A DNA stretch of 64,000 nucleotides from ENR-C20 sp942493145 (GCA_942493145.1 OW818679.1:868001-932000), one strand, 5' to 3'. Shown: positions 1 to 8,828, counted from the stretch's first letter. A program made the numbers and translations. Notes: generated by a model not told the origin, from the letters alone.

Positions 1-2
1 GG

Positions 3-245
3 TGGCAACCCTCAAAAATCAAGGAAATTCTGGATTGGTACACAGAAGTAAACCCTATGAGTATGGAAGAAAAAAATGTGTTGTTCATAGATCTGATGTT
101 TCCCCACTGGTATTTCGGCCTTGTCAAAAACCTTTTTCAGGGTGGGAAACAGGTGAAAAAATCTGAAATTGACAGGATGGCGAGGTTTGAAGCTGACAAG
201 GTGCCGGTCATCCAGGAACTGATTGACAATTTGAGTCGGGAGTAA
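3..245 (+). CDS. CotS-family spore coat protein, C-terminal part (cut by window edge)
   Basis: The open frame runs in from the window edge (first visible codons read WQPSKIKEILDWY) and ends at TAA. The pattern of an aromatic/charged helix, then E-E-K followed by a hydrophobic stretch containing F-P, resembles the C-terminal tail of CotS/CotI/YtaA-type kinase-like spore-coat proteins. The catalytic part lies outside the window. A glycosyltransferase of the CotSA type and nucleotide-sugar genes follow at once, which is the usual company of CotS genes in spore formers. The in-frame ATG at position 57 is internal and not a real start. Assignment is by resemblance and context only. Confidence 0.65.
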   Translation, partial: WQPSKIKEILDWYTEVNPMSMEEKNVLFIDLMFPHWYFGLVKNLFQGGKQVKKSEIDRMARFEADKVPVIQELIDNLSRE

Positions 246-272
246 TCAGCTGGAACTGATGGAGTGTGCAGA

Positions 273-1403
273 ATGAAACTTGCCTTTATTTGTACCGAGA
301 AACTTCCTGTTCCGCCTGTGGCAGGCGGTGCAGTTCAATTATACATCAATGGTGTGCTGCCATATCTGGCAAAACAGCACGAGATTACTGTATTTGGAGT
401 ACAATACCGTGGCTTGCCTGATGAAGAGACTGACGGTAATGTGAAATATATAAGGGTGTCGGGAAAAAATGAAGCACAATATCTGGAGAATATCAGAAAT
501 AAGCTATCAGGTGATTACGACCTGGTACATGTCTTCAACCGCCCGCGCCTGATGCTCGCACTCAGTGACTTCAGGCCTGACCTGAGGTTCAGCTTGAGCC
601 TTCATAATGAAATGTTCCATAATGAGAAGATTTCTTCTGAAGATGGCAAAAGGTGCATTCAAAAAGCAGAGTTCATCAACACCGTCAGCAGGTTTATAGC
701 GGAGACCATATCCGGGCGCTTTCCAGAAGCAAAGGGAAAACTGAGAGTTGTATATTCAGGTGCGGATATTCAAACCTATAAGACCAAATGGTCTTCCGAG
801 GGAATCCGCAATATGGAAGTGCTCAAAGAAAAATTCGGACTGCAGGGACGGAAGGTCATACTATATGTCGGCAGGCTCAGCGTAAAGAAGGGCGTCCATA
901 TCCTGCTTAAGGCAGCTAAAAAGCTCATGGAAGAAGATCCTGATATTGCTTTGGTCATAGTGGGCAGCAAATGGTATGGAAAAAATGAAATAGATGATTA
1001 CGCAAAATCCGTATATACGACAGCTCATAATCTTCCGGGCCCTGTCATTTTGACAGGTTTTGTTCCGCCGGTGGATATTCCTGTATATTATAATCTTGGA
1101 GATGTATTCGTCTGTGCCTCACAGTGGAATGAGCCGTTGGCCAGGGTGCATTATGAAGCCATGGCGGCAGGACTTGCAATGATCACTACCAAAAGGGGCG
1201 GGAACAATGAGGTTGTGATTGATGGCGAAAATGGTCTTGTTATTGATGATTATAGCAATCCCGATATTTTTGCCGGATATATCAAAAAACTTCTGAACAA
1301 TCCAGATCTGGCTCTTGAGATGGGAAGAAATGGTCGACTTGCAGCAGAAGGGCGGTACAACTGGAAACGGGTCGCAGACGAGATTCTGGGGGACTTCGAA
1401 TGA
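273..1403 (+). CDS. GT4-family glycosyltransferase, CotSA-like
   Basis: Retaining glycosyltransferase of the GT-B fold that should transfer a sugar from a nucleotide donor to a surface or spore-coat acceptor. The N-terminal half begins MKLAFICTEKLPVPP with the glycine-rich AGGAVQLY loop. The C-terminal half has the GT4 signature: VILYVGRLSVKKG, then E-P-L-A-R-V-H-Y-E-A-M-A-A-G, the EX7E-type donor-binding region. The start is the ATG at 273, eight bases after GGAG; a GTG at 264 lies inside that ribosome-binding site and is unlikely. The stop overlaps the next start by four bases (ATGA), so translation is probably coupled. B. subtilis CotSA is a coat protein of this family. The sugar and acceptor are unknown. 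Confidence 0.88.
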   Translation: MKLAFICTEKLPVPPVAGGAVQLYINGVLPYLAKQHEITVFGVQYRGLPDEETDGNVKYIRVSGKNEAQYLENIRNKLSGDYDLVHVFNRPRLMLALSDFRPDLRFSLSLHNEMFHNEKISSEDGKRCIQKAEFINTVSRFIAETISGRFPEAKGKLRVVYSGADIQTYKTKWSSEGIRNMEVLKEKFGLQGRKVILYVGRLSVKKGVHILLKAAKKLMEEDPDIALVIVGSKWYGKNEIDDYAKSVYTTAHNLPGPVILTGFVPPVDIPVYYNLGDVFVCASQWNEPLARVHYEAMAAGLAMITTKRGGNNEVVIDGENGLVIDDYSNPDIFAGYIKKLLNNPDLALEMGRNGRLAAEGRYNWKRVADEILGDFE

Positions 1404-2734
1404 ACGTATCGGTTATTGGAACAGGCTATGTTGGGCTGGTTACTGGCGCATGCCTGGCGTCACTCGGCATGAATGTCATGTGCTGTGATTATGACACCGT
1501 TAAAATTGATAAATTGAAGAGGGGTATAATGCCCATTTACGAACCTGGCTTAATTGGTGTCGTCGGGAATTGCAGCAAGCTGGAATTCTCATCGAAAATG
1601 GAAGATGCAGTCGAGCACGCAGACATAATATTCATAGCCGTCAACACCCCGACAACGGCGGACAACAGGTGTGATACGGCCAATGTGCTGGAAGCGGCAA
1701 GGATGATTGCACGAGAAATAAGTAGCTATACGGTAGTTATTATTAAAAGTACCGTTCCGGTCGGTACCGGGCTAAGGGTCAGAAATGAAATCAAAAGGGT
1801 GCTGAATGAAAGAAATTCGGAGATCGGATTTGATGTGGTATCCAACCCGGAATTCCTTAGAGAGGGATCGGCTGTGAGGGATTTCATGTATCCTGACCGT
1901 ATTGTGATCGGAGCTGATAATGAAAAGGCGGCAAATGTCACAAAGGAAGTGTATAAGTATCAGATATCACACAAGGTTCCGGTTCTTGTGACCAATAAAG
2001 AAACAGCCGAACTGATAAAATATGCTTCAAATGCTTTTCTGGCCGGAAAGATCAGCTTCATAAACGAAATTGCGGACCTGTGTGAACAATGCGGAGCGGA
2101 TGTTATGGAGGTCGCGCAGGGAATGGGGCTTGATGGGAGGATAGGGCCCCAGTTCCTGAGGCCGGGGCCTGGATTTGGGGGCAGCTGCTTTCCAAAGGAT
2201 GTCAGGGCGCTCATAGGGATGGCCGATGATTATGGAGTTGAGGCAAGGATAGCAGGAAGTGTGCTGGATGTCAATAATGACAGGATAGGGCGCATGACTG
2301 AAAAGATAGCAGAAGCGACAGTCGGATCAGATGAATCAGGTGGCTTAATCGGCCTCAAAGGCCATATTATTAGCGTACTTGGATTGGCATTCAAGCCTGA
2401 AACGGATGATATCCGCGATTCACCTGCAATTGCCATAATAAAGGAATTGCTGCTAAAGGAAGCGACTGTGAGGGTGTACGATCCACAGGCTATGGACAAT
2501 GTCAGGGTGCAGTATCCCGAACTGGAAGTCACGTATTGCTCAGACATAATCACAGCTTGTACCAATTGTGATTGTATTGTATTGGCGACTGAATGGGAGC
2601 AGTTCGGAAGACTTGATTTAAAAGAGTTGAGGCAAGTCGTACGAAGTCCTGTCATTATAGATCTGAGAAACCTGTACCGGCCGGAGCAGGTCAGAAGTTA
2701 CGGGTTCGTATATAAGGGGGTGGGCAGGAGATGA
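1400..2734 (+). CDS. ugd: UDP-glucose 6-dehydrogenase
   Basis: Oxidises UDP-glucose to UDP-glucuronate using two NAD+. The N-terminal Rossmann domain carries GTGYVG at residues 7-12. The catalytic region GFGGSCFPKD, with the active-site cysteine near residue 263, is intact. The C-terminal domain has the ALAFKPETDDIRDSPA stretch typical of the family. At 444 residues it has the normal length. It overlaps the preceding glycosyltransferase and the following epimerase by four bases each, so the three genes form one tight operon supplying and using UDP-uronic acids. Confidence 0.95.
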   Translation: MNVSVIGTGYVGLVTGACLASLGMNVMCCDYDTVKIDKLKRGIMPIYEPGLIGVVGNCSKLEFSSKMEDAVEHADIIFIAVNTPTTADNRCDTANVLEAARMIAREISSYTVVIIKSTVPVGTGLRVRNEIKRVLNERNSEIGFDVVSNPEFLREGSAVRDFMYPDRIVIGADNEKAANVTKEVYKYQISHKVPVLVTNKETAELIKYASNAFLAGKISFINEIADLCEQCGADVMEVAQGMGLDGRIGPQFLRPGPGFGGSCFPKDVRALIGMADDYGVEARIAGSVLDVNNDRIGRMTEKIAEATVGSDESGGLIGLKGHIISVLGLAFKPETDDIRDSPAIAIIKELLLKEATVRVYDPQAMDNVRVQYPELEVTYCSDIITACTNCDCIVLATEWEQFGRLDLKELRQVVRSPVIIDLRNLYRPEQVRSYGFVYKGVGRR

Positions 2735-3777
2735 TCAGAAGTGCCGAAGGTGGAAAGAAGCTGAACAGGATACTGGTTACAGGAGGTGCCGGCTTCATCG
2801 GGTCGCACCTGTGTGAACGCCTGGTTGACATGGGATATGAAACCATATGTCTGGACAGCTTTGAAAGATATAACAATATCGATGGCGACAATCCAAATCC
2901 TGATGAAACAGGGAATTGCTCAGTTCCAATTGAAAAATGGAACAATATCAACAGCTTGCTGTCTGATGAAAAGTTCAGTTTAGCTGTCGGAGATATACGT
3001 GATGAAGCTTTTGTCGATACACTTCTGGATGCTGCGGGAATCGATGTCATTATTCATCTTGCAGCGCTGGCAGGGGTCAGGCCTTCCATTGAAAGGCCTC
3101 TGGAATATGTTGACGTGGATGTCGCAGGGACAGTCTCCCTGCTTGAGCAATGCAGGAAGCATAATATAGGAAAGTTCATTTTTGCCTCATCATCTTCAGT
3201 TTATGGAGGCAACAGTCCGCCTTTTTCTGAAGTAGATCGGGTTGATTTTCAGAATTCCCCCTATGCAGCTTCAAAATACTGCGGTGAAATTTTCTGCAAG
3301 ACCTGGAGCTTGCTGTTCGGGATAAGCAGTATATGCCTCAGGTTCTTTACTGTTTACGGACCTGGACAGCGCCCGGACATGGCCATATGTAAATTCACCA
3401 GGGCAGTCGTCGAAGGCGGGGAGGTTCAGATTTTTGGAGATGGATGCAGCCTCAGGGACTACACATATATTGATGATATCGTAGATGGAATCGTTGCATC
3501 TGTTTCATATGAATGCGGACAGAATGGGCATGAAACGTTTAATCTGGGCAATTCACGGCCAGTCAGTATTCTCAACCTGATAGGTATAATAGAAGAAAAG
3601 ACAGGCAAAAAGGCCAATTTACGATTCATGCCGATGCAGCCGGGGGATGTTGAGGTAACCTGCGCAGATATTGGGAAGGCGCGGAGGTTATTGGGCTACG
3701 AACCAAAAACAGATATTAGCACGGGCGTCGAAAGGTTCGTCGGGTGGTTTGTTGAAAAGGCTAAAAAGGTTACATGA
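2731..3777 (+). CDS. NAD-dependent nucleotide-sugar epimerase (UDP-glucuronate 4-epimerase type)
   Basis: Extended short-chain dehydrogenase/epimerase. The NAD-binding GGAGFIGSHL lies near residues 17-26, followed by the SSSSVYG strand and the catalytic Y-A-A-S-K motif (YxxxK). The segment LAALAGVRPSIERP followed by RFFTVYGPGQRPDM is characteristic of UDP-glucuronate 4-epimerases, so conversion of UDP-glucuronate to UDP-galacturonate is the best guess, consistent with the UDP-glucose dehydrogenase directly upstream. UDP-glucose 4-epimerase is the main alternative. The start overlaps the upstream stop by four bases. This is the last gene of the operon, followed by a hairpin terminator. Confidence 0.88.
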   Translation: MIRSAEGGKKLNRILVTGGAGFIGSHLCERLVDMGYETICLDSFERYNNIDGDNPNPDETGNCSVPIEKWNNINSLLSDEKFSLAVGDIRDEAFVDTLLDAAGIDVIIHLAALAGVRPSIERPLEYVDVDVAGTVSLLEQCRKHNIGKFIFASSSSVYGGNSPPFSEVDRVDFQNSPYAASKYCGEIFCKTWSLLFGISSICLRFFTVYGPGQRPDMAICKFTRAVVEGGEVQIFGDGCSLRDYTYIDDIVDGIVASVSYECGQNGHETFNLGNSRPVSILNLIGIIEEKTGKKANLRFMPMQPGDVEVTCADIGKARRLLGYEPKTDISTGVERFVGWFVEKAKKVT

Positions 3778-3785
3778 TTACGGCC

Positions 3786-3836
3786 AAAAGGGTATATGAA
3801 GCGGTTTGATAAATTCCGCCTCCATATACCCTTTTT
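3786..3836. terminator. Bidirectional rho-independent terminator
   Basis: AAAAGGGTATATG pairs with CATATACCCTTTTT, and an inner AAGCGG/CCGCCT extension lengthens the stem. A run of A on the left and T on the right makes it usable on both strands, between the epimerase and the convergent small gene. Confidence 0.85.
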
Positions 3837-3854
3837 AGCTAACTTAACATTAAG

Positions 3855-4115
3855 TCAATAAGTAAGAGCCCGCCTGAAATTTTCCCATTGTTTGATATCA
3901 GAATCTCCCGAGTATGAATGGTAATCAGGCTTTATTAGCTGATCGGCGTTTACCTTTATATCCTCAGTCCCGGTTTTATCAGTTTTGGTACTTTCGACGG
4001 CCACAGTTACGGTTGCTTTTCCAGTGTCTCCTGTAGCTTTCTTTTTTGAGTCCGGATATTTTGAAAAGCATCTGATCGCCATACTTTCATCCCATTTGAT
4101 AATGGTAGTTTCCAT
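3855..4115 (-). CDS. Small hypothetical protein, 86 aa
   Basis: I do not recognise a family. The product is hydrophilic, begins METTIIKWDESMAIRCF, has a Thr/Lys/Asp-rich middle and a C-terminus rich in Tyr, Ser and Asp, with no signal peptide or membrane segment. An AGGATG sequence about eight bases upstream of the ATG is an acceptable ribosome-binding site. The gene is convergent to the epimerase operon and shares its bidirectional terminator, which supports expression. It could still be a chance frame. Confidence 0.5.
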   Translation of the reverse strand: METTIIKWDESMAIRCFSKYPDSKKKATGDTGKATVTVAVESTKTDKTGTEDIKVNADQLIKPDYHSYSGDSDIKQWENFRRALTY

Positions 4116-4230
4116 AACAACACATCCTGTTCAAATATATTACAATATCAATATATTTAGCGTTGTATGAATAGGTTCAAGAAGTTTGAAATATTGGTAG
4201 AAATATTATCTGCATATTATGACATTTTGC

Positions 4231-4259
4231 TTGACTTTTTGGCTCCACCCCGTTAGAAT
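4231..4259 (+). promoter_or_regulatory. Sigma-A promoter of the tRNA operon
   Basis: TTGACT (4231-4236) and TAGAAT (4254-4259) are separated by exactly 17 bases and lie about 30 bases ahead of the first tRNA gene. Confidence 0.8.
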
Positions 4260-4290
4260 AGACTTTGTCGGTCAAAACGACGACATACAT

Positions 4291-4365
4291 GGCCCGTTGG
4301 TCAAGCGGTTAAGACACCGCCCTTTCACGGCGGCTACAGGGGTTCGAATCCCCTACGGGTCACCA
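4291..4365 (+). tRNA. tRNA-Glu (anticodon TTC)
   Basis: Complete cloverleaf. Acceptor GGCCCGT pairs with ACGGGTC, the anticodon loop CTTTCAC contains TTC, the T-loop is GTTCGAATC, and CCA is encoded at 4363-4365. Confidence 0.97.
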
Positions 4366-4411
4366 TTTTTACTTTAGTCCCTTAAGGGATTTGACCATTT
4401 TAACTTTATAT

Positions 4412-4488
4412 GGCCCGGTAGTTCAGTTGGTTAGAACGCTAGCCTGTCACGCTAGAGGTCGAGGGTTCGAGCCCCTTCCGGGTCGCCA
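4412..4488 (+). tRNA. tRNA-Asp (anticodon GTC)
   Basis: Complete cloverleaf. Acceptor GGCCCGG pairs with CCGGGTC, the anticodon loop CTGTCAC contains GTC, the T-loop is GTTCGAGCC, and CCA is encoded at 4486-4488. Confidence 0.97.
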
Positions 4489-4516
4489 TAACGGAGTGCG
4501 CAAGCACTCCGGATAT

Positions 4517-4587
<71 letters not shown>

Positions 4588-4592
<5 letters not shown>

Positions 4593-4639
4593 AAATAAAG
4601 CAGGTTACGACAATAGTCGTGGCCTGCTTTATTTTGGAG
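4588..4639 (+). terminator. Terminator hairpin fused to the tRNA-Thr 3' end
   Basis: Perfect 17-bp arms CTCCAAAATAAAGCAGG (4588-4604) and CCTGCTTTATTTTGGAG (4623-4639). The left arm uses the last five bases of the tRNA, including its CCA. A second 15-bp arm pair (4568-4582 with 4649-4663) extends the inverted repeat into the tRNA T-arm. Confidence 0.8.
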
Positions 4640-4849
4640 AATAGCAGGGGACGGAATCGAACCTAGCGGCACGAGTGGAAGGAAAACGTGCTAAACGCAC
4701 GTTTTCCCGCGAGTGCGCGAGGTCGCTGGGGAGCTTTTATTCGGGGACATTCCTCTGCAGGATTACGAATACCCGTTATAGAGGTGTGTCCCCATACCTT
4801 GATCGCGGGCAGCAAAATGAGCTTTCAGGTTTAGCAGGCTCATTTTGCG
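4593..4849. other. Hairpin-rich 257-bp block between the two tRNA-end copies
   Basis: No credible gene. Besides the terminator at its left edge it holds three further strong inverted repeats: GGAAAACGTGC with GCACGTTTTCC (4681-4707); GGGGACA/CCTCT with AGAGG/TGTCCCC (4743-4793); and GCAAAATGAGC with GCTCATTTTGC (4812-4848). A 15-bp inverted copy of the tRNA-Thr T-arm sits at 4649-4663. It could encode a structured RNA or be a small non-autonomous element. Confidence 0.6.
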
Positions 4850-4871
4850 TCGATTCCGTCCACCAGCTCCA
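4850..4871 (+). repeat. Direct repeat copy 2: tRNA-Thr 3' end fragment
   Basis: Exact 22-bp copy of 4571-4592 with no tRNA body in front of it. A weak hairpin (AAGACC with GGGTCTT, about 4874-4904) follows, as seen after other copies of this motif in the window. Confidence 0.85.
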
Positions 4872-5056
4872 GTAAGACCTTGAGATTAGGCTTTCCGGGT
4901 CTTTGATATTTAAAGGGAATGTCAGTGAAACCACAGCAGGTTATTCATGACTTCGTTATGAATTATTTTTTCACAAGGATTTCACACAAACTATATAGAA
5001 TATTTAATTATTCATTCTTTCTGAGTAAGAAGGATTCATTCAGTAGAAGGTGCATT

Positions 5057-5203
5057 TTGGATATAAAAGTACTTGTTGCATATGATGACCGGGTTTTCAG
5101 GGAACTCGTCAGTGATATCATTAAAAAAGAAGGGTATCTTCCTGTAGAGGCTTGTGATGGACAACAGGCGTCAGCGACAGCGGAGGAACGGAGATTAAAA
5201 TGA
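5057..5203 (+). pseudogene. Truncated response-regulator receiver domain
   Basis: From a TTG preceded by AGAAGG at a six-base spacing, the frame reads LDIKVLVAYDDRVFREL and on to GYLPVEACDGQQA. This matches the first strand, acidic pair, first helix and second strand of a CheY-type receiver. The phospho-acceptor aspartate, the Thr/Ser and Lys positions and any output domain are missing. The frame runs out into unrelated residues and overlaps the start of the next gene by four bases. It is best read as the 5' stump of a response regulator cut off by the DNA that brought the oxidoreductase gene. Confidence 0.6.
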
Positions 5204-6300
5204 AAACAGTAAAAACAGCAGTCGTAGGCTGTGGTAAAATCAGCGATATTTATTTTCAAAATATGATCAGTAAATTTAGTATTTTAGAAATAGTATGCTG
5301 CGCTGCTTCATCAATGGAAAGTGCACAAAAAAAAGCAGCACAATATCATATAAAAGCAATGTTTCTGGAGGATATTCTAAAAGATGAATCAATTGAACTG
5401 ATTGTAAATTTAACCCCTCCAGGTGCACATTATGAAATAATTAAAAGTGCACTTTTGGCTGGAAAGCACGTCTTTACCGAAAAGGCGCTGACTGCTGATT
5501 TATCGCAGGCAAAAGAACTAATTGCATTGTCAGACGAAAAAAAGCTTCTTTTAGGTTGTGCACCAGAAACTTTTCTAGGTGGTTCCGTACAAACAGCAAA
5601 AAGAATGGTTGATTCCGGAAAAATTGGTATGATTACTGGCTGTCACGCTTCTATCAATGTTAACATAGACATGATGTACCCCATCTTTCGTTCACTGACA
5701 CAACCTGGCGCAGGTATCGGAATGGATAGAGGAATTTATTTTCTTACTGCGCTCTGTTCTATCATTGGACCTATAGAAGAAGTAAGTGGATTCATACGCA
5801 CACTTAATCCTAAAAGAACCATTCATCCAATCGATAATCCTCTAAAAGAAGTAGAAATCGAAATTCAAAATGAAAACCAACTCACTGCAATTGTCCGATT
5901 TACTAATGGTACATTGGGAACTTTGAATTTTAATGGGAACAGTATTTTCCCTGAAGTTTCACACATTACAATTTATGGAACCGAAGGCATTTTGTTGCTG
6001 CCGAACGCTAATGAATTTGGGGGCAACGTACAATTTATTTCTTCCGGCTATTACGGGGATACTCCAAACGCACAAAACATACCTTGCCAGTCAAAGTATA
6101 TCTTCAATTACCGTGGCATTGGACCTGCAGAATTAGCAACAGCCCTAAGACTTGGTAAGAAAAATCGTACAAGCAAAGAGATGGCTTATCACATCATGGA
6201 AGTCTTTGATGGTATTATAAAAAGTTCTTTGAATAAAAGGTCCATACCCATTTTATCAACATTTACAATTCCGGAAGCTTTTGATGATGAACAATTATAA
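5200..6300 (+). CDS. Gfo/Idh/MocA-family oxidoreductase
   Basis: NAD(P)-dependent dehydrogenase family acting on sugars, inositols or related polyols. The N-terminal Rossmann fold begins MKTVKTAVVGCGKISDIYF. The family's EKP motif appears as EKAL near residue 97, a substitution of the usual proline. The C-terminal half is the alpha/beta dimerisation and substrate domain. Length (366 aa) is normal. GGAG lies about seven bases before the ATG. The sequence is clearly more A+T-rich than its neighbours, it stands alone, and it sits between a truncated response regulator and a decayed ATPase fragment, all of which suggest acquired DNA. The substrate is unknown. Confidence 0.85.
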   Translation: MKTVKTAVVGCGKISDIYFQNMISKFSILEIVCCAASSMESAQKKAAQYHIKAMFLEDILKDESIELIVNLTPPGAHYEIIKSALLAGKHVFTEKALTADLSQAKELIALSDEKKLLLGCAPETFLGGSVQTAKRMVDSGKIGMITGCHASINVNIDMMYPIFRSLTQPGAGIGMDRGIYFLTALCSIIGPIEEVSGFIRTLNPKRTIHPIDNPLKEVEIEIQNENQLTAIVRFTNGTLGTLNFNGNSIFPEVSHITIYGTEGILLLPNANEFGGNVQFISSGYYGDTPNAQNIPCQSKYIFNYRGIGPAELATALRLGKKNRTSKEMAYHIMEVFDGIIKSSLNKRSIPILSTFTIPEAFDDEQL

Positions 6301-6559
6301 TAGCAATAATTAAAAAATATTGAGCTTTTGAAATAAGGATTGCTCCAGCGAGAACAGGAAGAAACCCTATAGGGTATAAAAGGGAATTGGGAAGAAAGAC
6401 TGTTAGGAATTATATGCCTCCAAAACTGCTCTTCTACGATACTACAATCTGTTAGTAAATTTTCTCTTTCAACCTTTTAGATTATTGACTACATCCTTAT
6501 ATCTGTATATTATTATAAATATTGAATAAATTACATAAAAAATTGTCGATTGAGAGTGA
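6301..6559. other. A+T-rich intergenic stretch without a recognisable gene
   Basis: No open frame with a ribosome-binding site and no convincing terminator. The right part (about 6480-6545) is very A+T-rich and leads into the decayed ATPase fragment. Confidence 0.5.
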
Positions 6560-6679
6560 AATTTACGACGTTCCGTCGGCTATTCTTCAGTAACTACCAT
6601 TTCGGATGTTGTTGACAATTCTATATCAGCAAATGCCACATATGTGAATGATTTGAGTGAAGCACAATTGACAAAATAA
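6560..6679 (+). pseudogene. Relic of a GHKL-type ATPase
   Basis: A frame open only from 6560 and lacking a start codon reads LRRSVGYSSVTTISDVVDN, then SISANATYVN, and ends at TAA 6677-6679. The pattern (S-x-G-Y, then D-x-V-D-N-S-I-S-A) is the N-box of the HSP90/MORC-like histidine-kinase-type ATPases (PF13589 class) often found in defence or Z1-type cassettes. Only about 39 codons survive. I infer a deletion remnant; the similarity is by eye. Confidence 0.45.
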
Positions 6680-6701
6680 TGGTACTTCAGGAGGAAGCAG
6701 T

Positions 6702-8828
6702 ATGAGAAAAATATTCAAGATTTTTTTTGCTACGTTGTTGCTTGTTATAATTTTCTGTTTCTCTGTGGATGCAGCAAATGATTCTCCGGCATCATGGGCA
6801 AAGGAAAATGTCGGGACAATGATTTCAGCCGAACTTATCGCACCTGAGATGCAGAACGGTTATTCAGCAAATATTACCCGGGCAGAATTTTCAGATGTTG
6901 CCGTACGGGTTTATGAAAAGGCAGCGAAAACAAACAAGTCCGCAAAAGAGATTCCCGATAGATTTGCCGATATCGCAGCCACTCATTATGCGGATTCTAT
7001 CAAAAAAGCTGTTGCCTATGGGATTGCAAGCGGTGTCAGCAATACAGAATTTGCACCAGAGAACAGCATCACAAGAGAGCAGTGCGCTGCCATGATTTAT
7101 CGCATGATGAAAGCGCTCGGAGCAGATATTTCTGTTGGAAAGGTTCGTGAAATAACCTTTGCGGATGCTGCAGAGCAATCGTCCTGGGCAATAGAGCCAA
7201 TTAAATACTGCGCAAAAGCGGGACTTATCCGCGGAACATCGTCGAAGAATTTCAACCCGTCGGGAAAGCTGACCAGAGAGCAAGCCTATGTTATATTCTA
7301 CCATGTTGGCAGAAGCTGTGGATTCTTCCGGGAAAACACACCAATTTCAGATTATGGAGAGCTTGCTGCTAAAGACATGTGCGAAGAGAATGGAAAGCTT
7401 TACTATATGCAGAGTTCCTATCGCTGGACAGATAATACAAGAACGGAAACCGAGCCCTTTTGTGAGCTTTGGTGTGCCGATTCTGCAACCGGTAAGGTAG
7501 AGCTCTACCACAAATTCAATGGAGATGAATTTCCGAAATACCCTGCAACAGATATAACGTATAGCTTGAATCTCGTAGCAATGGATAAGGAAAACTTCTA
7601 CTTTGTCGGTGGTGGGATTATGGCGATTAACCGTACAAGCTTTCAATGCAGTATGTTTGCCGGAACTGAGGGTGTAGTTTGCGCAAGTGCAAATGGAGAT
7701 GACCTCTATTTCAGCCGTAATAATCAGCTATGCAAAATTTCATTTGAAACTGGCAAGATTCAAACAGTCCTTAGCTTTGCGGAGGATGTTATAAGCGATC
7801 AAATGAGCATCATAGGCGCAACTGTTTACATTACCTCACGCCAACAGGGGGAACGGACGAGGGATCTTTATCGTGTAGATACGGACGGGAGCAGTGTATC
7901 CTACCTGGGCAGTGATCTTTTCAGTCATGTATATTTCCATAAGGATGGGATTTTTGCCATATCTATCGGTTTTGACGACAATGGGTTTTCATTGCTGGAC
8001 CAGAAAATCTATGAATTTGGATATGGTTCACAACACATGACATATACAAAAACAGAAAAAGTAACCAGTAGCAGCCAGGTTTTTGACGGGATATTATACC
8101 GCCCTTATTCTGATTATGGAGGATATAAAGTTCTGAAATCAAAGACGGGACAGATTCTATTCAGCAGAAGCGGCAATGACAATATGGACAGACGCTGTGG
8201 GGATTACTACTATTTTTATGAGGATACACTTTTCTATGCCCTGAATCTTCGCACCAGTCATGCTATTCAACATTACACTGATGATGCTCGTGATTACGTA
8301 GACTATTATTATAAGCTTGCAGAAAAGGTAAAGGAACTTGTTAAACCGTCAATGACTGATGTGGAAAAAGCAAAGGCAATCACTGATTGGATTTGCAAGA
8401 CGGCTGAATACGATTATCCCTATTACTATGGAACAGCTAACCCGCCATCACCGGAATCGGGTGTTGCACTGGGGCTGTTTTATGACGGCCAGATCGTGTG
8501 TGGGGGCTATGCAGATGTTACAGTACGGATGTTCCAGCTTGCCGGACTCGATTGTTATCAGGCTACTGGCAAATCCACCGGAGGAGAAAGCCATGCATGG
8601 GTTCATGTCAAAATTGATGGAAAATATTATGTTGTAGATGATACCTGGGATGATGCCAGAGAGGCAAATCAGCGGTATTATCGATACTTCTTCATTGCAC
8701 TTGAAAATTATCCGAACAAATATATTCATAGTGAATTCAATGATTCTGATTTAAGTACAATCATTTTCGCGGAAGAGGATTATCCATTACCCGGTATTAA
8801 TCGAGACGAGCTCTACAATATCCCCTAA
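6702..8828 (+). CDS. S-layer-homology protein with transglutaminase-like domain
   Basis: Exported cell-wall-associated protein. A signal peptide (about 1-25) is followed by three SLH repeats (about 28-80, 88-140 and 150-205) containing ITRAEFSDV, ITREQCAAMIYR and LTREQAYVIFY. SLH domains bind pyruvylated wall polymers. Residues about 220-500 resemble the repeated beta-strand DUF5050-type propeller. The C-terminus is a transglutaminase/protease-like fold with the expected triad: Cys in IVCGGYA (about 600), His in SHAWVHVKI (about 630) and Asp in VVDDTWDD (about 646). A strong AGGAGG precedes the ATG. The gene is monocistronic. Its catalytic target, perhaps peptide crosslinks or surface proteins, is inference. 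Confidence 0.88.
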   Translation: MRKIFKIFFATLLLVIIFCFSVDAANDSPASWAKENVGTMISAELIAPEMQNGYSANITRAEFSDVAVRVYEKAAKTNKSAKEIPDRFADIAATHYADSIKKAVAYGIASGVSNTEFAPENSITREQCAAMIYRMMKALGADISVGKVREITFADAAEQSSWAIEPIKYCAKAGLIRGTSSKNFNPSGKLTREQAYVIFYHVGRSCGFFRENTPISDYGELAAKDMCEENGKLYYMQSSYRWTDNTRTETEPFCELWCADSATGKVELYHKFNGDEFPKYPATDITYSLNLVAMDKENFYFVGGGIMAINRTSFQCSMFAGTEGVVCASANGDDLYFSRNNQLCKISFETGKIQTVLSFAEDVISDQMSIIGATVYITSRQQGERTRDLYRVDTDGSSVSYLGSDLFSHVYFHKDGIFAISIGFDDNGFSLLDQKIYEFGYGSQHMTYTKTEKVTSSSQVFDGILYRPYSDYGGYKVLKSKTGQILFSRSGNDNMDRRCGDYYYFYEDTLFYALNLRTSHAIQHYTDDARDYVDYYYKLAEKVKELVKPSMTDVEKAKAITDWICKTAEYDYPYYYGTANPPSPESGVALGLFYDGQIVCGGYADVTVRMFQLAGLDCYQATGKSTGGESHAWVHVKIDGKYYVVDDTWDDAREANQRYYRYFFIALENYPNKYIHSEFNDSDLSTIIFAEEDYPLPGINRDELYNIP

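Noticed and set aside
4675..4875. Plus-strand 66-codon frame in the hairpin-rich block
   Set aside because: It consists of the inverted repeats and the second tRNA-end copy and has no ribosome-binding site.
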